Source of the DNA: Mucilaginibacter gotjawali
GTDB taxonomy: Bacteria > Bacteroidota > Bacteroidia > Sphingobacteriales > Sphingobacteriaceae
Reading direction: 5' to 3'
Assembly: GCF_002355435.1 (NCBI RefSeq)
Contig: NZ_AP017313.1
Location: 1,674,001 to 1,738,000, forward strand
DNA: 64,000 nucleotides
This document shows, piece by piece, positions 1-10,283 of the stretch. A program made the translations under genes and the position numbers. The notes beneath the pieces were generated by a model. The model saw only the letters and a list, made by a program, of their open reading frames with translations, had not been told where the DNA came from and searched no databases. Position 1 is the stretch's first letter. Each line of letters opens with the position of its first letter.

Positions 1-781
1 CCGCTTCGCTGTCCCAGTGGATATAATCGCCATAATCATGGTTGCCCAGGATGGAGAACTGCCCATAGGGCGCGCGTAGCTGGCTGAAATGGCCGATATA
101 AGGGCCGATCTCCCATTCCGCATTGTTCACCAGGTCGCCTGTAAAAACAAACAGGTCGCTTTTTTGTGCTTTGGCCAGGTCGATGCCGCGCTGAACTGCT
201 GCCGTATTATCAAAACTGCCTGAATGGATGTCGGAGATCTGGGTAATGGTAAAACCGTCAAACGCTTCAGGAAGGTCGTCAAAATAAAGGGTTTGTTTGT
301 GCAGCTTGTAATCATATTTACCCTTCAGCATCGCATAAACGAAACCCGAAAAAGGTACCGCCGCTACCAGCAGGGCCACCTCGCTGATGAACTTCCGCCT
401 CGCAGGGAAAAATGGTTTGGCTGTTGCGCCTTTGGGTTTTACAAAATAGTTAACAATGCTATAAAAAAAGCGGCCGATATCACCCAAAAATATGATCAAT
501 ACAAAAAATAGTTTGGTGAATAATAAGGTGAGGAAGATACTGAGCACCCATTCATGCAAGGGCGTCATCCCTTTTGCTGTGCTGAATGTTTTAAAATCCA
601 AAAACAAGGCTAAGGTCGACCCAATGGAAATAATCAGATATCCAAAAGTTACCAGATATCTTTTTTTAGTAGAATCCCATTTTTTGGTTAATGTTTTCAG
701 CCCGGCAAAAACATACCAGTCAAACAGGAGGCTGATCGCCGCAATGATCAAAAAAATCGTAAAAAAACCGCCTCCGTGCAT
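1..781 (-). CDS. Membrane-anchored metallophosphoesterase, cut by window edge
   Basis: Reading the minus strand from the ATG at 779-781 gives about 260 residues that run off the window, so the C-terminus is missing. The first ~150 residues hold about four hydrophobic segments, and a calcineurin-like phosphoesterase domain follows. Its metal-site motifs are visible in order: SDIHSGSF (D-x-H), TGDLVNN (GDxxN) and LGNHDYGDY (GNHD). The later metal-ligand histidines would lie beyond position 1. Family knowledge suggests a YkuE/YaeI-like dinuclear-metal phosphohydrolase working at the outer face of the inner membrane, possibly on a lipid phosphoester. An ARRKF motif followed by a hydrophobic stretch precedes the catalytic domain and resembles an internal Tat-like anchor. 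Substrate unknown. Confidence 0.88.
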   Translation of the reverse strand, partial: MHGGGFFTIFLIIAAISLLFDWYVFAGLKTLTKKWDSTKKRYLVTFGYLIISIGSTLALFLDFKTFSTAKGMTPLHEWVLSIFLTLLFTKLFFVLIIFLGDIGRFFYSIVNYFVKPKGATAKPFFPARRKFISEVALLVAAVPFSGFVYAMLKGKYDYKLHKQTLYFDDLPEAFDGFTITQISDIHSGSFDNTAAVQRGIDLAKAQKSDLFVFTGDLVNNAEWEIGPYIGHFSQLRAPYGQFSILGNHDYGDYIHWDSEA

Positions 782-969
782 ATTTTGTAGATAACACCGC
801 AATATATAAAAGGATTGGTAATTAGCGGGTAAAATTTAGAAGGGAAGATTGATAACTACTATCATACCGTGCAACCGGCAAATTCCTGCGCGTACATGCG
901 GAATATAAAAATGATTAAAAAAAGTGTATTTTTGATCAGTATAATATGTGACGTTAAGGGCTTTTAGGA

Positions 970-3900
970 ATGAGATTAATTCCATTGGCCGAACTAAACC
1001 TCTCATTTCCCCTGATCATGTTTAATTATTGCACTATTTTACAAATACGCCGGCATTTTAGCGATATTAAACTTGTACGTACTTTTTTAATTTGGGCTTT
1101 ATTTATTATAAAATCCATGGCTGTTTTCGGGCAGTCGCCGGTAATATCGTACGCCGGCCCCAAAAGCTACGCGACAAATACACCTATTGCTACATTAATT
1201 CCTACAAATTCCGGCGGGGCTGTGCCGGCAACTGTTTATGGTTCGATATCCACATTTGCAGGAAACGCCTTAGGTTTACATATTGATGGCCAGGGTACAG
1301 CGGCATCGTTTTCATCTCCATTCGGCATCGTCACTGACATTGCAGGCAATGCATATGTTGCAGACGCTGGGGAAATCAGGAAGATTACCCCGGCTGGTTA
1401 TGTTTCAACTTTTTCCGTCGGTTTATCAAATTTAGGCAACCAAAGTATTGCAATAGATATTAAAGGTAACTTGTATATCACAGATTCATATAATTACACA
1501 GTCGACAAAATAAGCCAGGCTGGAGTTGTAACTATTTTAGCTGGTAACGGGAAACAAGGTTATGCCGATGGCCAAGGTACAAATGCCAGCTTTTCCGCTT
1601 TGGGTGGAATAGCGGTCGACGCTTCAGGAAATATATACGTCGGCGACGGCGGCAGCAATCAAATGATAAGAAAAATTTCACCTGCAGGGTATGTTTCCAC
1701 GTTGGCTCGTGGGGGGTAGGTATATCGGTAAACTTTAATAATCCTGTCGGCCTTGCCACGGATGCTGCTGGGAACGTATACGTTTGTAATGCTAATAATA
1801 ACCTGGTTAGTAAAGTTACCCCGTCAGGAGGTGTAAGCATCTTTGCCGGGACTGGAATAGAAGGATCAGTTAATGGTCCGGCGTTATCGTCCAGTTTTTT
1901 TTATCCGACCGGTCTGACTTTTGATGCTCTGGGCAATATATATGTTGCTGATACTGGAAATGGGTTGATTAGGGAAATAAGCGCCGCAGAAACCGTTAGT
2001 ACTGTTGCAGGTAGCCTGATTAACCCTTCATTTGCAGCAGCGGAAGGCGTTGCGTTGGACCATAAAGGTTATCTTTATGTGACAGACGTTGAGGCGCGGG
2101 AGATCAAAAGAGTTTGTTTGATGGGCTATACTATAGACAAAACTTTGCCTGCTGGTTTGAATTTTGACAATACAACCGGAATTATTAGCGGTACACCCAC
2201 AGTTGTAACACCCGCTACAAATTACACAATTACTGCTTATAATGGAAGTGGGAACAGTTCAACAATAGTAAGTATTGCCACGATTGGCTTGATTCCGCAA
2301 ACTATTACTTTCGTCCCGTTTGAGCAGAGATATCTGGGTGATGCGGATTTTGACCCGATGGCTATCAGTACTAATAGTAATATTCCTGTTGTGTTAGCAA
2401 GCAGTAACAACGCAGTCGCAACGATTGTAAACGGCAAAATTCATATTACAGGAATCGGAAATACAATTATAACGGCCTCACAAACTGGTGATGGTACCTA
2501 TAGTGCAGCGGCATCAGTAGCACAGATACTTGATGTGCTACCCAAAGCAGATGCAACCAGTTCCGTTATAATTACGCCCAAAAATGGGCCGATTATCTTA
2601 CCGCTGGATAATACCGGTAATATAAATGTAACCATAGATAAAGTTGCAACTGTGACAGGAAAGGCCAACACTCCGATAAAAACAACGTTTAGCCCCGCCT
2701 CTTTTAATTGCTCATCCGTGGGGCAGCAAAACGTAACAGTAACCGCCAGCCAGCCGTCACCGGTTGAGTTCAACGGCCCGACAGGTATAGTTGCTGATGC
2801 TTCCGGTGATATCTACATTGCCGATCAGGGGAATTACTGTATTAAAAGAATAGCGCCCAACGGCGAAGTAACAACTTTGGCAGGAAGCGGATCACCTGGT
2901 AACACTGATGGAAAGGGGACTGCCGCAAGTTTTGGGAAATTAGGCAGTATGGCGATTGATTCATTTGGTGACTTGTTTGTGACGGATTATGACCAGCACA
3001 GTATCAGGAAAATTGCCCCCGATGGCACTGTGACAACTTTTGCTTCAGGGATAAACGTAGGCGGCATTGTACTGGACCGTTACAATAATGTTTACGTATC
3101 TACACAAGTGTCTATAAAAAAAATAACACCGGATGGTGCCACCTCTTATTTCGCCGGCATTAACGCGAGTGGAGATTATGATGCTACCGGGTTAGACGCG
3201 AGGTTTTCATTCATCAATGGATTAGCAATTGATGAAAAAGGCGATATTTATGCATTGGATTATGGGAATGCGAAGATCAGGAAGATCTCTCCTGCCGCAG
3301 TAGTTACTACGATATATAGTTTTACGCAATTTGAACCTTTTGGTTCAATAAATGTAGATGCAAGTGGAAACGTATTTGTTGCTTATGAAGACCAGGTATG
3401 GGAACTTCCCTTAGGTGGGAATGCAATAAACTTTGTTGGTGGTTACTTTTTGGATCAGGGATTTAAAGATGGTGTAGGAGCGGCTGCTGAATTTAATGAC
3501 CTCACAGGGATGACAATTGATCCTTCGGGTAATTTGTATGTTAGCGATTTCAACAACAATGCCATAAGGAAAATTACCCCGGGCGGTGTTGTAACAACAA
3601 TTGCAGGTGGGATACAAGGGAATGTAAATGGTAATATAAATTCGGGTACTCCTACAACCGCCCAAATCCCCGTCACCGTGCAAAGCTCCCTTGCTATTAC
3701 ATCAACTTACCCTGATGTTGTCATTCCTGCTAATAGCTCATGCCCGATAACTTTGCCCGATTATACAAAAACAGCCTCCGCAACTGATAACTGCAGCAAT
3801 AATATAAAATTTACCCAGTCGCCGCTGGCTGGTACCGTTTTATCATCTAACACGCCCGTAACGGTAACAATTACCGCGACAGATGACCTTAACGCTAAAT

Positions 3901-5558
3901 CTTCGGTAAATTTTAAAGTGACCGCAGATAACAATGCCCCGACGCCGTCTTTGAGTATTAGTGGTCCTGCTGTGGCCTGTGCAGGCACTGCGTTAACATT
4001 CACGGCTGTACCTGCGAATGTTATTGCATCGACGTATCAATGGCAGGTGAACGGAACTAATGCAGGTGATAATAGCCCATCATTCACAACTTCCACCTTA
4101 AACAATAACGATGTGGTCAGCTGCAATATCTTAACAGGACAAAGCTGTTTAACCCCGGTTACGTCAAACCCACTCAGTATAACAATTAACCCCTTAATTA
4201 CTCCTATAGTTAACATACAGGCCGATAATTTAGCGCCCTGCGCAGGTATGCCCGTTACTTTTACAGCAACGCTAAATAATGGCATTGTAAATCCGGCTTA
4301 TCAATGGATGGTTAACGGGATAAATACTGGTACCAACAGCGCAACCTTTGTTACAACCACTTTAATAAAAACGGATATCGTACAATGCAAAGTAACAAAT
4401 AACAGTTCGTGCCCTACAAGTGCTATATCAAACCAGGTAGCTGGTATCGATCAGGTTGCTTATGTAACACCTTCTATTAAAATTCAGTCATCTTCTACAG
4501 GCGCCATTTGCAGCGGTACCTTAATTACGTTTACAGCAACGGCAATCAACGGGGGCAATAACTCAACCTATCAATGGCGGGTCAATGGGGTAAATGCCGG
4601 TACAAATAGTCCTGCATTTAGTAGCAACAGCTTTGCGGATGGCGACATAGTTAATTGTGTGCTTACCAATAACGGCGGCCAATGCATTACTGCTTCACAG
4701 GCAACGTCTAATAATGTTGAGATTAGCATAACCCCACCGTCAATCCTTGTACCAACGGTTACCATTACGCCTGATAACTATGATGGATGCAATGGTATGT
4801 CGTTAACTTATACAGCAACGACTACAAACGCTGGTAGTAGCCCGACTTACCAATGGCAGGTGAACGGCCAGGATGCGGGCACCAATACCGCTACCTTTAT
4901 CAGTTCGACGTTGAACACAGGTGACAAAATTACCTGTAAAATAACCAGCAGTGTTGCCTGTTCCGTTGCTACGGCCACCTCTAATACCGCGTCGTTAACG
5001 GCCGACGCGTATACCACAAATTCAGTAAGTATAACCTCAACAGCTGTTAACAATATTATATCCCCAGATCAACCGGTAACTTTTACAGCTACAACAGCTT
5101 ATACCACATCCGGTACAATAACAGTTGCTTATCAATGGCAGGTTAACAACATAAATGTGGGTGACAACAGCCCGGTTTTTACCACCAGCAGTTTAATAAA
5201 CCACGATGTAGTGGCCTGTATCATCATAACAACAGGCAAATGCGTCGCGTCGCCGGTGATTTCATCAAATCCTATTGAAATGATAGTATTCACCCCTGTA
5301 ATTATTGTTAACACCTTTACGCCTAATGGCGATGGAGTAAACGATACCTGGGACATCCCGTCACTTGCTGCTTATACCGGCTGTACCATTAATATTTTTA
5401 ACAGGTATGGCATATTGGTTTATAACTCCGTTGGCTACGCTAAATCATGGGATGGAACAGTTGAAGGGAAACCTTTACCTTCAGGCACTTATTATTATGT
5501 TATCGACCTCAAAAACGGTAAAAAGCCATTGTCGGGTCCTGTTACAATTCTTAGGTAG
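970..5558 (+). CDS. Giant NHL/Ig-repeat protein with T9SS type B sorting domain, interrupted by a frameshift at a G6 tract
   Basis: Two open segments, 970-1716 and about 1713-5558, are consecutive parts of one gene of about 1530 codons. The first ends in a stop at 1717-1719 just after GGGGGG (1711-1716). The next frame continues the NHL repeats without a break (GISVNFNNPVGLATDAAGN). One extra G would restore the frame. Order seen: signal peptide ending near AVFGQ; NHL beta-propeller repeats (GxxxDxxGNxYVAD); a putative Ig and a bacterial Ig-like segment; a second NHL block; an HYR-like segment; five Ig/PKD-like modules; and a gliding-type C-terminal domain (FTPNGDGVNDTW to the end), which directs type IX secretion and surface attachment. 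It is probably an adhesin or surface-scaffold protein; no enzymatic motif is visible. The annotated ATG at 1965 is only an internal Met. Confidence 0.85.
3939..5282 (+). repeat. Five tandem ~270-bp Ig/PKD-like modules inside the surface protein
   Basis: Five successive modules share the core Y-Q-W-x-V-N-(G/N) near their middle, encoded by closely similar DNA (tatcaatggcaggtgaacgg and variants) at about 4036, 4300, 4569, 4849 and 5131, spaced 264-282 bp. Each also carries CxG near its start, except the last, and an N-S/T-x-F-x-(T/S)-x3-L run after the core. They are coding repeats, diverged enough to have been stable for some time, but could still recombine to change stalk length. Confidence 0.8.
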
Positions 5559-5618
5559 GAGGCTTTAAATACCGGGAATCAGGCCACTTTTAGAAGTTGC
5601 TGGATTTGTTTGACCCTC

Positions 5619-6350
5619 TCAATATACCTTCCTCAACTTTATGATCCTCATCCAGTGCATTAACTTCATTACCGGGTAAACCGGGTCGAACTCAAACCAT
5701 TTTACACCAAAGTTGGCGCTGTTGGGGTGTCTGTGGTGGTTGTTCTGGAACAATTCGCCCAGCAGCAGGAAATCAAAGGGCGTGGTGTTTTTTGATTTAT
5801 CCTTGTTATCAAAATTGGTATAGCCGTATTTATGCCCGCACCAGTTCACAATGGCGCCGTGTATCGGGCCCATCATAAAATGTATTGGCAGCAGCAAAAA
5901 TAGCCACCAGTGGGTGGCAAAAATAATGTAAAAGCAGGTATAAGCGGCGCCAAACAATAACCGGGATAACAGGGATGAACCCATACGGTCAATCAATGGC
6001 CACTCCGGGTAGTTGCCTTTCAAGCGTTCTTCGGTATCACTGCCTTTTTGGATGTAGTTTTTAAATGTTTTAACTGTGTAACTCATCATTTGAAATACAT
6101 CAGGAAAAAAATGCGGCGAATGCGGGTCCTTTGCGGTGTCGCTGTAGGCATGGTGCTCCCTGTGCATAAGGGCGTAGGCGCGGGGATTTAAAAATGAAGC
6201 GCCCTCGCACAGATAGGCCATTAAATAGAATACGCGCTCCCAAAATTTACTGGTAGTAAACATGCGGTGAGAAGCGTAACGGTGCTGAAAAAATGTTTGA
6301 AAAAACAAAGAGAGGAACCAATGTGCGATAAAGAAAATAAGTATGATCAT
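5619..6350 (-). CDS. Acyl-CoA / fatty acid desaturase
   Basis: 243-residue integral membrane di-iron desaturase. The three histidine boxes of the stearoyl-CoA 9-desaturase type are present: HRYASH near residue 23, HREHH near 64, and NNHHRH near 205. Hydrophobic segments flank them. It would introduce a double bond (probably delta-9) into fatty acyl chains, using an electron-transfer partner not seen here, and so adjust membrane fluidity. The protein is short at the N-terminus compared with eukaryotic enzymes but typical for Bacteroidetes. It is convergent with the surface-protein gene (60-bp gap) and divergent from the rhomboid gene, with a strong dyad between them. The start is the first Met and no better alternative was seen. 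Confidence 0.9.
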   Translation of the reverse strand: MIILIFFIAHWFLSLFFQTFFQHRYASHRMFTTSKFWERVFYLMAYLCEGASFLNPRAYALMHREHHAYSDTAKDPHSPHFFPDVFQMMSYTVKTFKNYIQKGSDTEERLKGNYPEWPLIDRMGSSLLSRLLFGAAYTCFYIIFATHWWLFLLLPIHFMMGPIHGAIVNWCGHKYGYTNFDNKDKSKNTTPFDFLLLGELFQNNHHRHPNSANFGVKWFEFDPVYPVMKLMHWMRIIKLRKVY

Positions 6351-6514
6351 GTCGAAAAAATTAATGTAATTAAATAACAGGCATGATCATCTTCTTTGCG
6401 ATAAGGCATGAATGTTTGTTGGGTTAGTAACAGGGATAGTTTTTTCCTTGTCGGCCTGAATCAGCCGGGTTGGTTGCGCGGATCCATTTCAATGCGCGTT
6501 GTCAAACAGGTAAT

Positions 6515-6540
6515 ATTTTACTGGTTAAAACCAATAAAAT
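6515..6540. promoter_or_regulatory. 26-nt near-perfect dyad between desaturase and rhomboid genes
   Basis: ATTTTA-C-TGGTT-AA-AACCA-A-TAAAAT is symmetric except for one position per arm and the two central bases. It sits about 165 bp before the desaturase start and 145 bp before the rhomboid start in a 334-bp AT-rich intergenic region in which nothing else stands out. The size and symmetry suit a TetR- or FadR-like operator. A lipid-responsive regulator would make sense next to a desaturase, but that is inference. Confidence 0.5.
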
Positions 6541-6684
6541 CAGGTGCTTTTGGTAATTATTAAAAACGTATACTTATCCAACGGGGAACTCAACTATTTG
6601 TTTTGCTGCCCGGATTATAATTGTTGCAATTGCTAAACTTATTAATAAATTTAAGCAGACTAATAAAAATAAACCAAACACAAT

Positions 6685-8148
6685 ATGGCCTTCGGATTTT
6701 CCCCTAAATACGTTCAAATACTTCCCATTGATCCATTAACACCACAGGAATTCCTGGTGCTTGCAATTGAAGCGGCAAAAATCCTCGACTGGAATATCGC
6801 TTTTGAGACCGAAACCGGGTTTATAGCCTACACTAAATTTTCAATGACGTCATGGAGCGAAGAAGTAAAAGTGACAATTGAGGGTGACCAGGCTACTTTA
6901 AAAAGCGAATGCACCGGGAATCAATTGATGGATTGGGGGAAAAATAAAGGGAATATTGAATCGCTTGTCGCCGAACTCGAGTTGTTAAAAAGTACTGTCA
7001 CTCCGGAAGATATGGCCCGGCAATTTGAAGAACTTAAACCAACATTTGCTGCCAATGAAGAAGACAACCATCTCCCGCCGGCGACAAAGGGAAAGTTCAC
7101 AGGCATATTGTCGCTTTTCTGGCCATCAAAAGGCTATTTTATTACGCCGATTATCGTCGACCTGAATATCCTCATCTATATCTTAATGGTAATATCCGGG
7201 GTTGATTTTATGTCCCCCAATACGAAAGATCTGCTCAATTGGGGAGCTAATTTCAGGCCTTCGACATTAAATGGCGAATGGTGGAGGTTGTTAACCAATG
7301 TTTTTCTTCATATAGGGTTGCTTCACCTTTTATTTAACATGTACGCCCTTGTTTATATAGGGTTGCTTTTGGAGCCCTATTTAGGTAAATTAAGATTTTT
7401 GGCGGCGTACATCCTTACCGGTATTGTTGCCAGCACAACAAGCTTGTACATGCACGACGCAACGGTAAGCGCAGGGGCATCAGGCGCGATATTTGGTATG
7501 TACGGCGTTTTCCTGGCCATGCTTACAACAAATTTCATCGAAAAATCAGCACGTAAAGCGATGTTGACCAGTATCCTGGTTTTTGTTGCTTATAATTTGA
7601 TGAACGGAATGAAGGGCGGGATAGACAATGCCGCGCATGTTGGCGGTTTGTTAAGCGGGTTTATTATTGGTTATTTGTACTACCCCAGCCTTAAAGCACC
7701 GGATAGAATGGATCTGAAATTAGGCATCATATCAGCTGTTTTAATTGTTGTACTTCTTGCCTGCTTTACCGTGGGTAGACGAATCCCGAACAACCTGGGC
7801 CAATATGATGAAAAAATGAAAAATTTTGCCTCAATGGAAAGTATGGCGCTTGAAGTTTATCAAATGCCTAAAAATACGCCCAAAGACACACTGCTGAAGG
7901 AAATTAAGGACAGGGGCCTATATTACTGGAACCAGGATATTGAATTGATTAATAGTATCGATAAATTAGATTTGCCTGATGCACTTCATAAAAGAGATAA
8001 AATATTGGTAAACTACTGTAATCTCCGCATAAAGAGCTATAATTTAATCTATAAAGCGATTAACGAAAATTCAAATAGTTATAAAGATAGCATCGAATTT
8101 TATAATAAGGATATCGGGGAATTAATTGACAGCCTTAAAGGTAAATAA
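6685..8148 (+). CDS. Rhomboid family intramembrane serine protease with an N-terminal cytosolic domain
   Basis: 487 residues. The catalytic dyad is visible: Ser266 in SAGASGAIFG (GxSG) and His318 in NAAHVGGLLSG. The loop motif WWRLLTNVFLHIGLLHLLFN with its following NMY matches the rhomboid L1/TM2 region. About 150 residues precede the membrane domain and look like a small soluble alpha/beta domain (residues 1-120). About 110 mostly helical, charged residues follow the last membrane segment. Such three-part rhomboids are common in Bacteroidetes, and substrates are not known. Divergent from the desaturase. The ATG at 6685 directly follows an AT-rich leader (aaaccaaacacaat). Confidence 0.92.
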   Translation: MAFGFSPKYVQILPIDPLTPQEFLVLAIEAAKILDWNIAFETETGFIAYTKFSMTSWSEEVKVTIEGDQATLKSECTGNQLMDWGKNKGNIESLVAELELLKSTVTPEDMARQFEELKPTFAANEEDNHLPPATKGKFTGILSLFWPSKGYFITPIIVDLNILIYILMVISGVDFMSPNTKDLLNWGANFRPSTLNGEWWRLLTNVFLHIGLLHLLFNMYALVYIGLLLEPYLGKLRFLAAYILTGIVASTTSLYMHDATVSAGASGAIFGMYGVFLAMLTTNFIEKSARKAMLTSILVFVAYNLMNGMKGGIDNAAHVGGLLSGFIIGYLYYPSLKAPDRMDLKLGIISAVLIVVLLACFTVGRRIPNNLGQYDEKMKNFASMESMALEVYQMPKNTPKDTLLKEIKDRGLYYWNQDIELINSIDKLDLPDALHKRDKILVNYCNLRIKSYNLIYKAINENSNSYKDSIEFYNKDIGELIDSLKGK

Positions 8149-8256
8149 ACAGGCAAATAATTGAATTTGCCGCTGATAAACATTAAGTGAACAGGTAAAT
8201 GTGGCTTTTAATCTCATGAATTTACCTTGTAAAATATCCAATAAATACCAATTACC

Positions 8257-8637
8257 ATGAAAGAATTTATGCTCCTTATCCGCAATGAAGCCGACAGCAA
8301 ATCGACCTTTTCGGCCGATCAAGACAAAGCATTTTTGAATGCCTGCAAAGTTTATATCGAAAAACTACAGGCGAACGGGAAGCTGATCAGTGCGCAACCC
8401 CTGGTTCGTGAGGGTAAAGTGATCTCCGGTTCAAACGGTAGCTGGAGCGAAGCTCCATATAGCCTGGATAAAGAAGTTATTGTGGGGTATTATCACATCC
8501 GTGCAAATAACCTGGAAGAAGCCACCTCCATTGCAAAGGGTAATCCCGAATTTGAATTCACCACAACCGCCAGGGTTGAGGTGCGCCCTATTAAAATGAA
8601 AGAAGAATCAACCGCTTACGTTTATCCCAAAGGCTAA
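8257..8637 (+). CDS. YCII-related domain protein
   Basis: 126 residues, spanning one YCII/DGPF-like domain: MKEFMLLIRNEAD at the N-terminus, a central KLISAQPLVREGKV strand, and a YYHIRANNLEEATSIAKGNPEF segment in which the helix after the strand carries the family's typical acidic and glycine residues. YCII proteins are small ferredoxin-fold proteins of unclear chemistry, some with weak peroxidase or dehalogenase-like activity. Members with this longer form often sit near ECF sigma factors, but none is visible here. It lies 108 bp after the rhomboid gene and ends at a bidirectional terminator, so it is probably monocistronic. Confidence 0.85.
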   Translation: MKEFMLLIRNEADSKSTFSADQDKAFLNACKVYIEKLQANGKLISAQPLVREGKVISGSNGSWSEAPYSLDKEVIVGYYHIRANNLEEATSIAKGNPEFEFTTTARVEVRPIKMKEESTAYVYPKG

Positions 8638-8683
8638 CCTTTTTTGCAGGTATTGTAGTTTCTGAAAGATCTTTTAAAAACGA

Positions 8684-8713
8684 AAGCCCTGCATGTTTTT
8701 ACACGCAGGGCTT
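8684..8713. terminator. Bidirectional terminator hairpin
   Basis: Perfect 9-bp stem AAGCCCTGC (8684-8692) / GCAGGGCTT (8705-8713) with a 12-nt loop, placed between the convergent YCII gene and cytochrome operon. The strands flanking the stem are A/T-rich but no long U-run follows it. Confidence 0.65.
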
Positions 8714-8731
8714 ACTCAATTAAACAGGGGA

Positions 8732-9007
8732 TTATTGTTTTAAAAATTCCACTATTTTATCGCGTTCAGCTTTGGTAAGCAGCGCGCGGGTTTGCATGTG
8801 CATGCCAACTGTTTCCCATTGGTCCGGCGAAAAGGTGGCAGGAGATGGCATATTATGGCAGCGCTGGCAATTTTCGGCCCATAGCTGGGCGCCGCTTTTT
8901 GCGGCTACTTTTTCACTTACAAAGCAGCCGTTGATGGATAAAAATATCAGGATTCCAACAAGGATCACCACTATACCCATTAAATTCTTTTTATTTAAAG
9001 TTTTCAT
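8732..9007 (-). CDS. Small monoheme cytochrome c lipoprotein
   Basis: 91 residues from the ATG at 9005-9007 (MKTLNKKNLMG). An upstream ATG at 9049 is less likely because it would overlap the porin gene and precede the signal sequence. The N-terminus is a lipoprotein signal with lipobox SINGC. One heme c site follows, CQRCH, and then a short helical domain with a Met-rich stretch (TVGMHMQTR) that could supply the axial methionine. The C-terminal KAERDKIVEFLKQ is a typical cytochrome c terminal helix. It is the last gene of a three-gene minus-strand operon with the porin (11-bp gap) and another cytochrome c. The likely role is electron transfer at the periplasmic side of a membrane, with partner unknown. 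Confidence 0.85.
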   Translation of the reverse strand: MKTLNKKNLMGIVVILVGILIFLSINGCFVSEKVAAKSGAQLWAENCQRCHNMPSPATFSPDQWETVGMHMQTRALLTKAERDKIVEFLKQ

Positions 9008-9018
9008 ATAGCTGTTTT

Positions 9019-10242
9019 TTAAAGTTGAATGGAAAATTGTATGAACCATGAATTGGATCTTGAAATTCCGGCATCCGGAAAAATGGCTGTATTGACGGTA
9101 CCATTGGTGTTGACGATTTCATGAGATACTTTTAATACAGTTCTCCAGTTGATCCAGTAAGCAAGGCCAATAGTTGATTGATCTGTTTTTGCTCCCCATG
9201 CCGACATTGCCGGCGAGGTGTAATTGGCGTAACGGTAAGCCAGTTCAAAATTCTTTAAACCGTTATCTAAAAAGGCGGGCCTTACGGAGATTTGCGCAAA
9301 ACCTGATGTTGAATGGTTATTGTAGCCATAGGTTTGGGTTGAATCATTGGGGTTGATATAATTCTGCCTATCTACATTTACTACATTATACTGGGCTTTA
9401 ATGTTCACCGAAAATGGCTTTATTGCCTGGATATAATTCAGGTCCAATGCGTACATATTGGTCTTAATATCAGCATTAGGTGCGCCTGTATCGCCAACTT
9501 TGCCGGTTAATGCGGAAACGCCCAGCTCAAGTGCAGAGTTGGACAGCGGAAGTATCGCTAACCTTCCGGAAAAAGTTTTATTGATATTGTTATCCGTAAT
9601 ACCTATGCCCTGTAATTCTCCATCGGGGAGTAACTGCATGCCATTGGTAACTGCCAGGTCGTAACTCCATTTCATATCGCCGAGCGGCAGCCCGCCTTCA
9701 ACTTCAAATCCGTAATCGGTACCTGCGGGTATGTCTAAACCGATGGGGTCGGTAGCAAGCTTATCTATCCAGCCGGCGGCTAAACGCTTGTTATAAATAC
9801 CGAAAGGGATGACCAGGTAACCGCCCCTGATGATAAGGCCCGGTGCGGCAAAATAGGATACGTCGGCCCAGTTTACACCCAGTCCGTCGTTGTTAAATGA
9901 TGGTTCAAATTCCATTAAAAATTTGTCGCCATGGCGCCAAAGCAGCATTGGGCTAAATTCGTAAGTATCGGCATTGCCAAAGGTACTGGTACGGCTGGTT
10001 GTGCTTACGCCACCTATCGTTGTTTTTGTTTTGTTGGTAACAAGGCCAAAGGTTAACAAGCCCGCTACCATAAAATGGTCCTCACCACGTTTTTGCTGAA
10101 ATACCTGCTGTTCAAGGGCTGTAATTCTGTCGTTCAGGGTGTCCTGAGGGGTTGGGGCCTGTTGGGCAAACAGCATGTCTGCCTGTGTTGTGAGCAACAA
10201 AGCGCCAAGCCCTATTGCAATTTTTTTAACTATTGATTTCAT
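9019..10242 (-). CDS. Outer-membrane porin-like beta-barrel protein
   Basis: 407 residues with a signal peptide ending near MLFAQQ. A short coiled-coil segment follows (NDRITALEQQVFQQKRGED), and then alternating-hydrophobicity strands to a C-terminal aromatic strand (SWFIQFSIQL) typical of outer-membrane barrels. Segments such as GLIIRGGYLVIPFGIYNKR and the periodic Gly/aromatic pattern resemble the OprO/OprP-like porins often found in Bacteroidetes. It lies between two cytochrome c genes in one operon (41 bp after the first, 11 bp before the second), which is unusual for a simple nutrient porin and suggests a link to redox chemistry. Substrate cannot be told from the sequence. Confidence 0.8.
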   Translation of the reverse strand: MKSIVKKIAIGLGALLLTTQADMLFAQQAPTPQDTLNDRITALEQQVFQQKRGEDHFMVAGLLTFGLVTNKTKTTIGGVSTTSRTSTFGNADTYEFSPMLLWRHGDKFLMEFEPSFNNDGLGVNWADVSYFAAPGLIIRGGYLVIPFGIYNKRLAAGWIDKLATDPIGLDIPAGTDYGFEVEGGLPLGDMKWSYDLAVTNGMQLLPDGELQGIGITDNNINKTFSGRLAILPLSNSALELGVSALTGKVGDTGAPNADIKTNMYALDLNYIQAIKPFSVNIKAQYNVVNVDRQNYINPNDSTQTYGYNNHSTSGFAQISVRPAFLDNGLKNFELAYRYANYTSPAMSAWGAKTDQSTIGLAYWINWRTVLKVSHEIVNTNGTVNTAIFPDAGISRSNSWFIQFSIQL

Positions 10243-10283
10243 AATATCCTGTTTTTAAGTTTTTTGGATTAATCCATTAATAG

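Noticed and set aside
224..794. Two plus-strand ORFs of 95 and 100 codons
   Set aside because: They lie antisense to the metallophosphoesterase, whose minus-strand frame has clear motifs, and show no domain features of their own.
3939..5282. Regularly spaced similar 20-mers resembling an array
   Set aside because: Spacing of ~270 bp and an open reading frame show protein modules, not CRISPR.
1965..5558. An independent gene starting at the ATG at 1965
   Set aside because: The same frame is open and carries NHL repeats upstream to about 1713, continuous with the previous segment; the ATG is internal.
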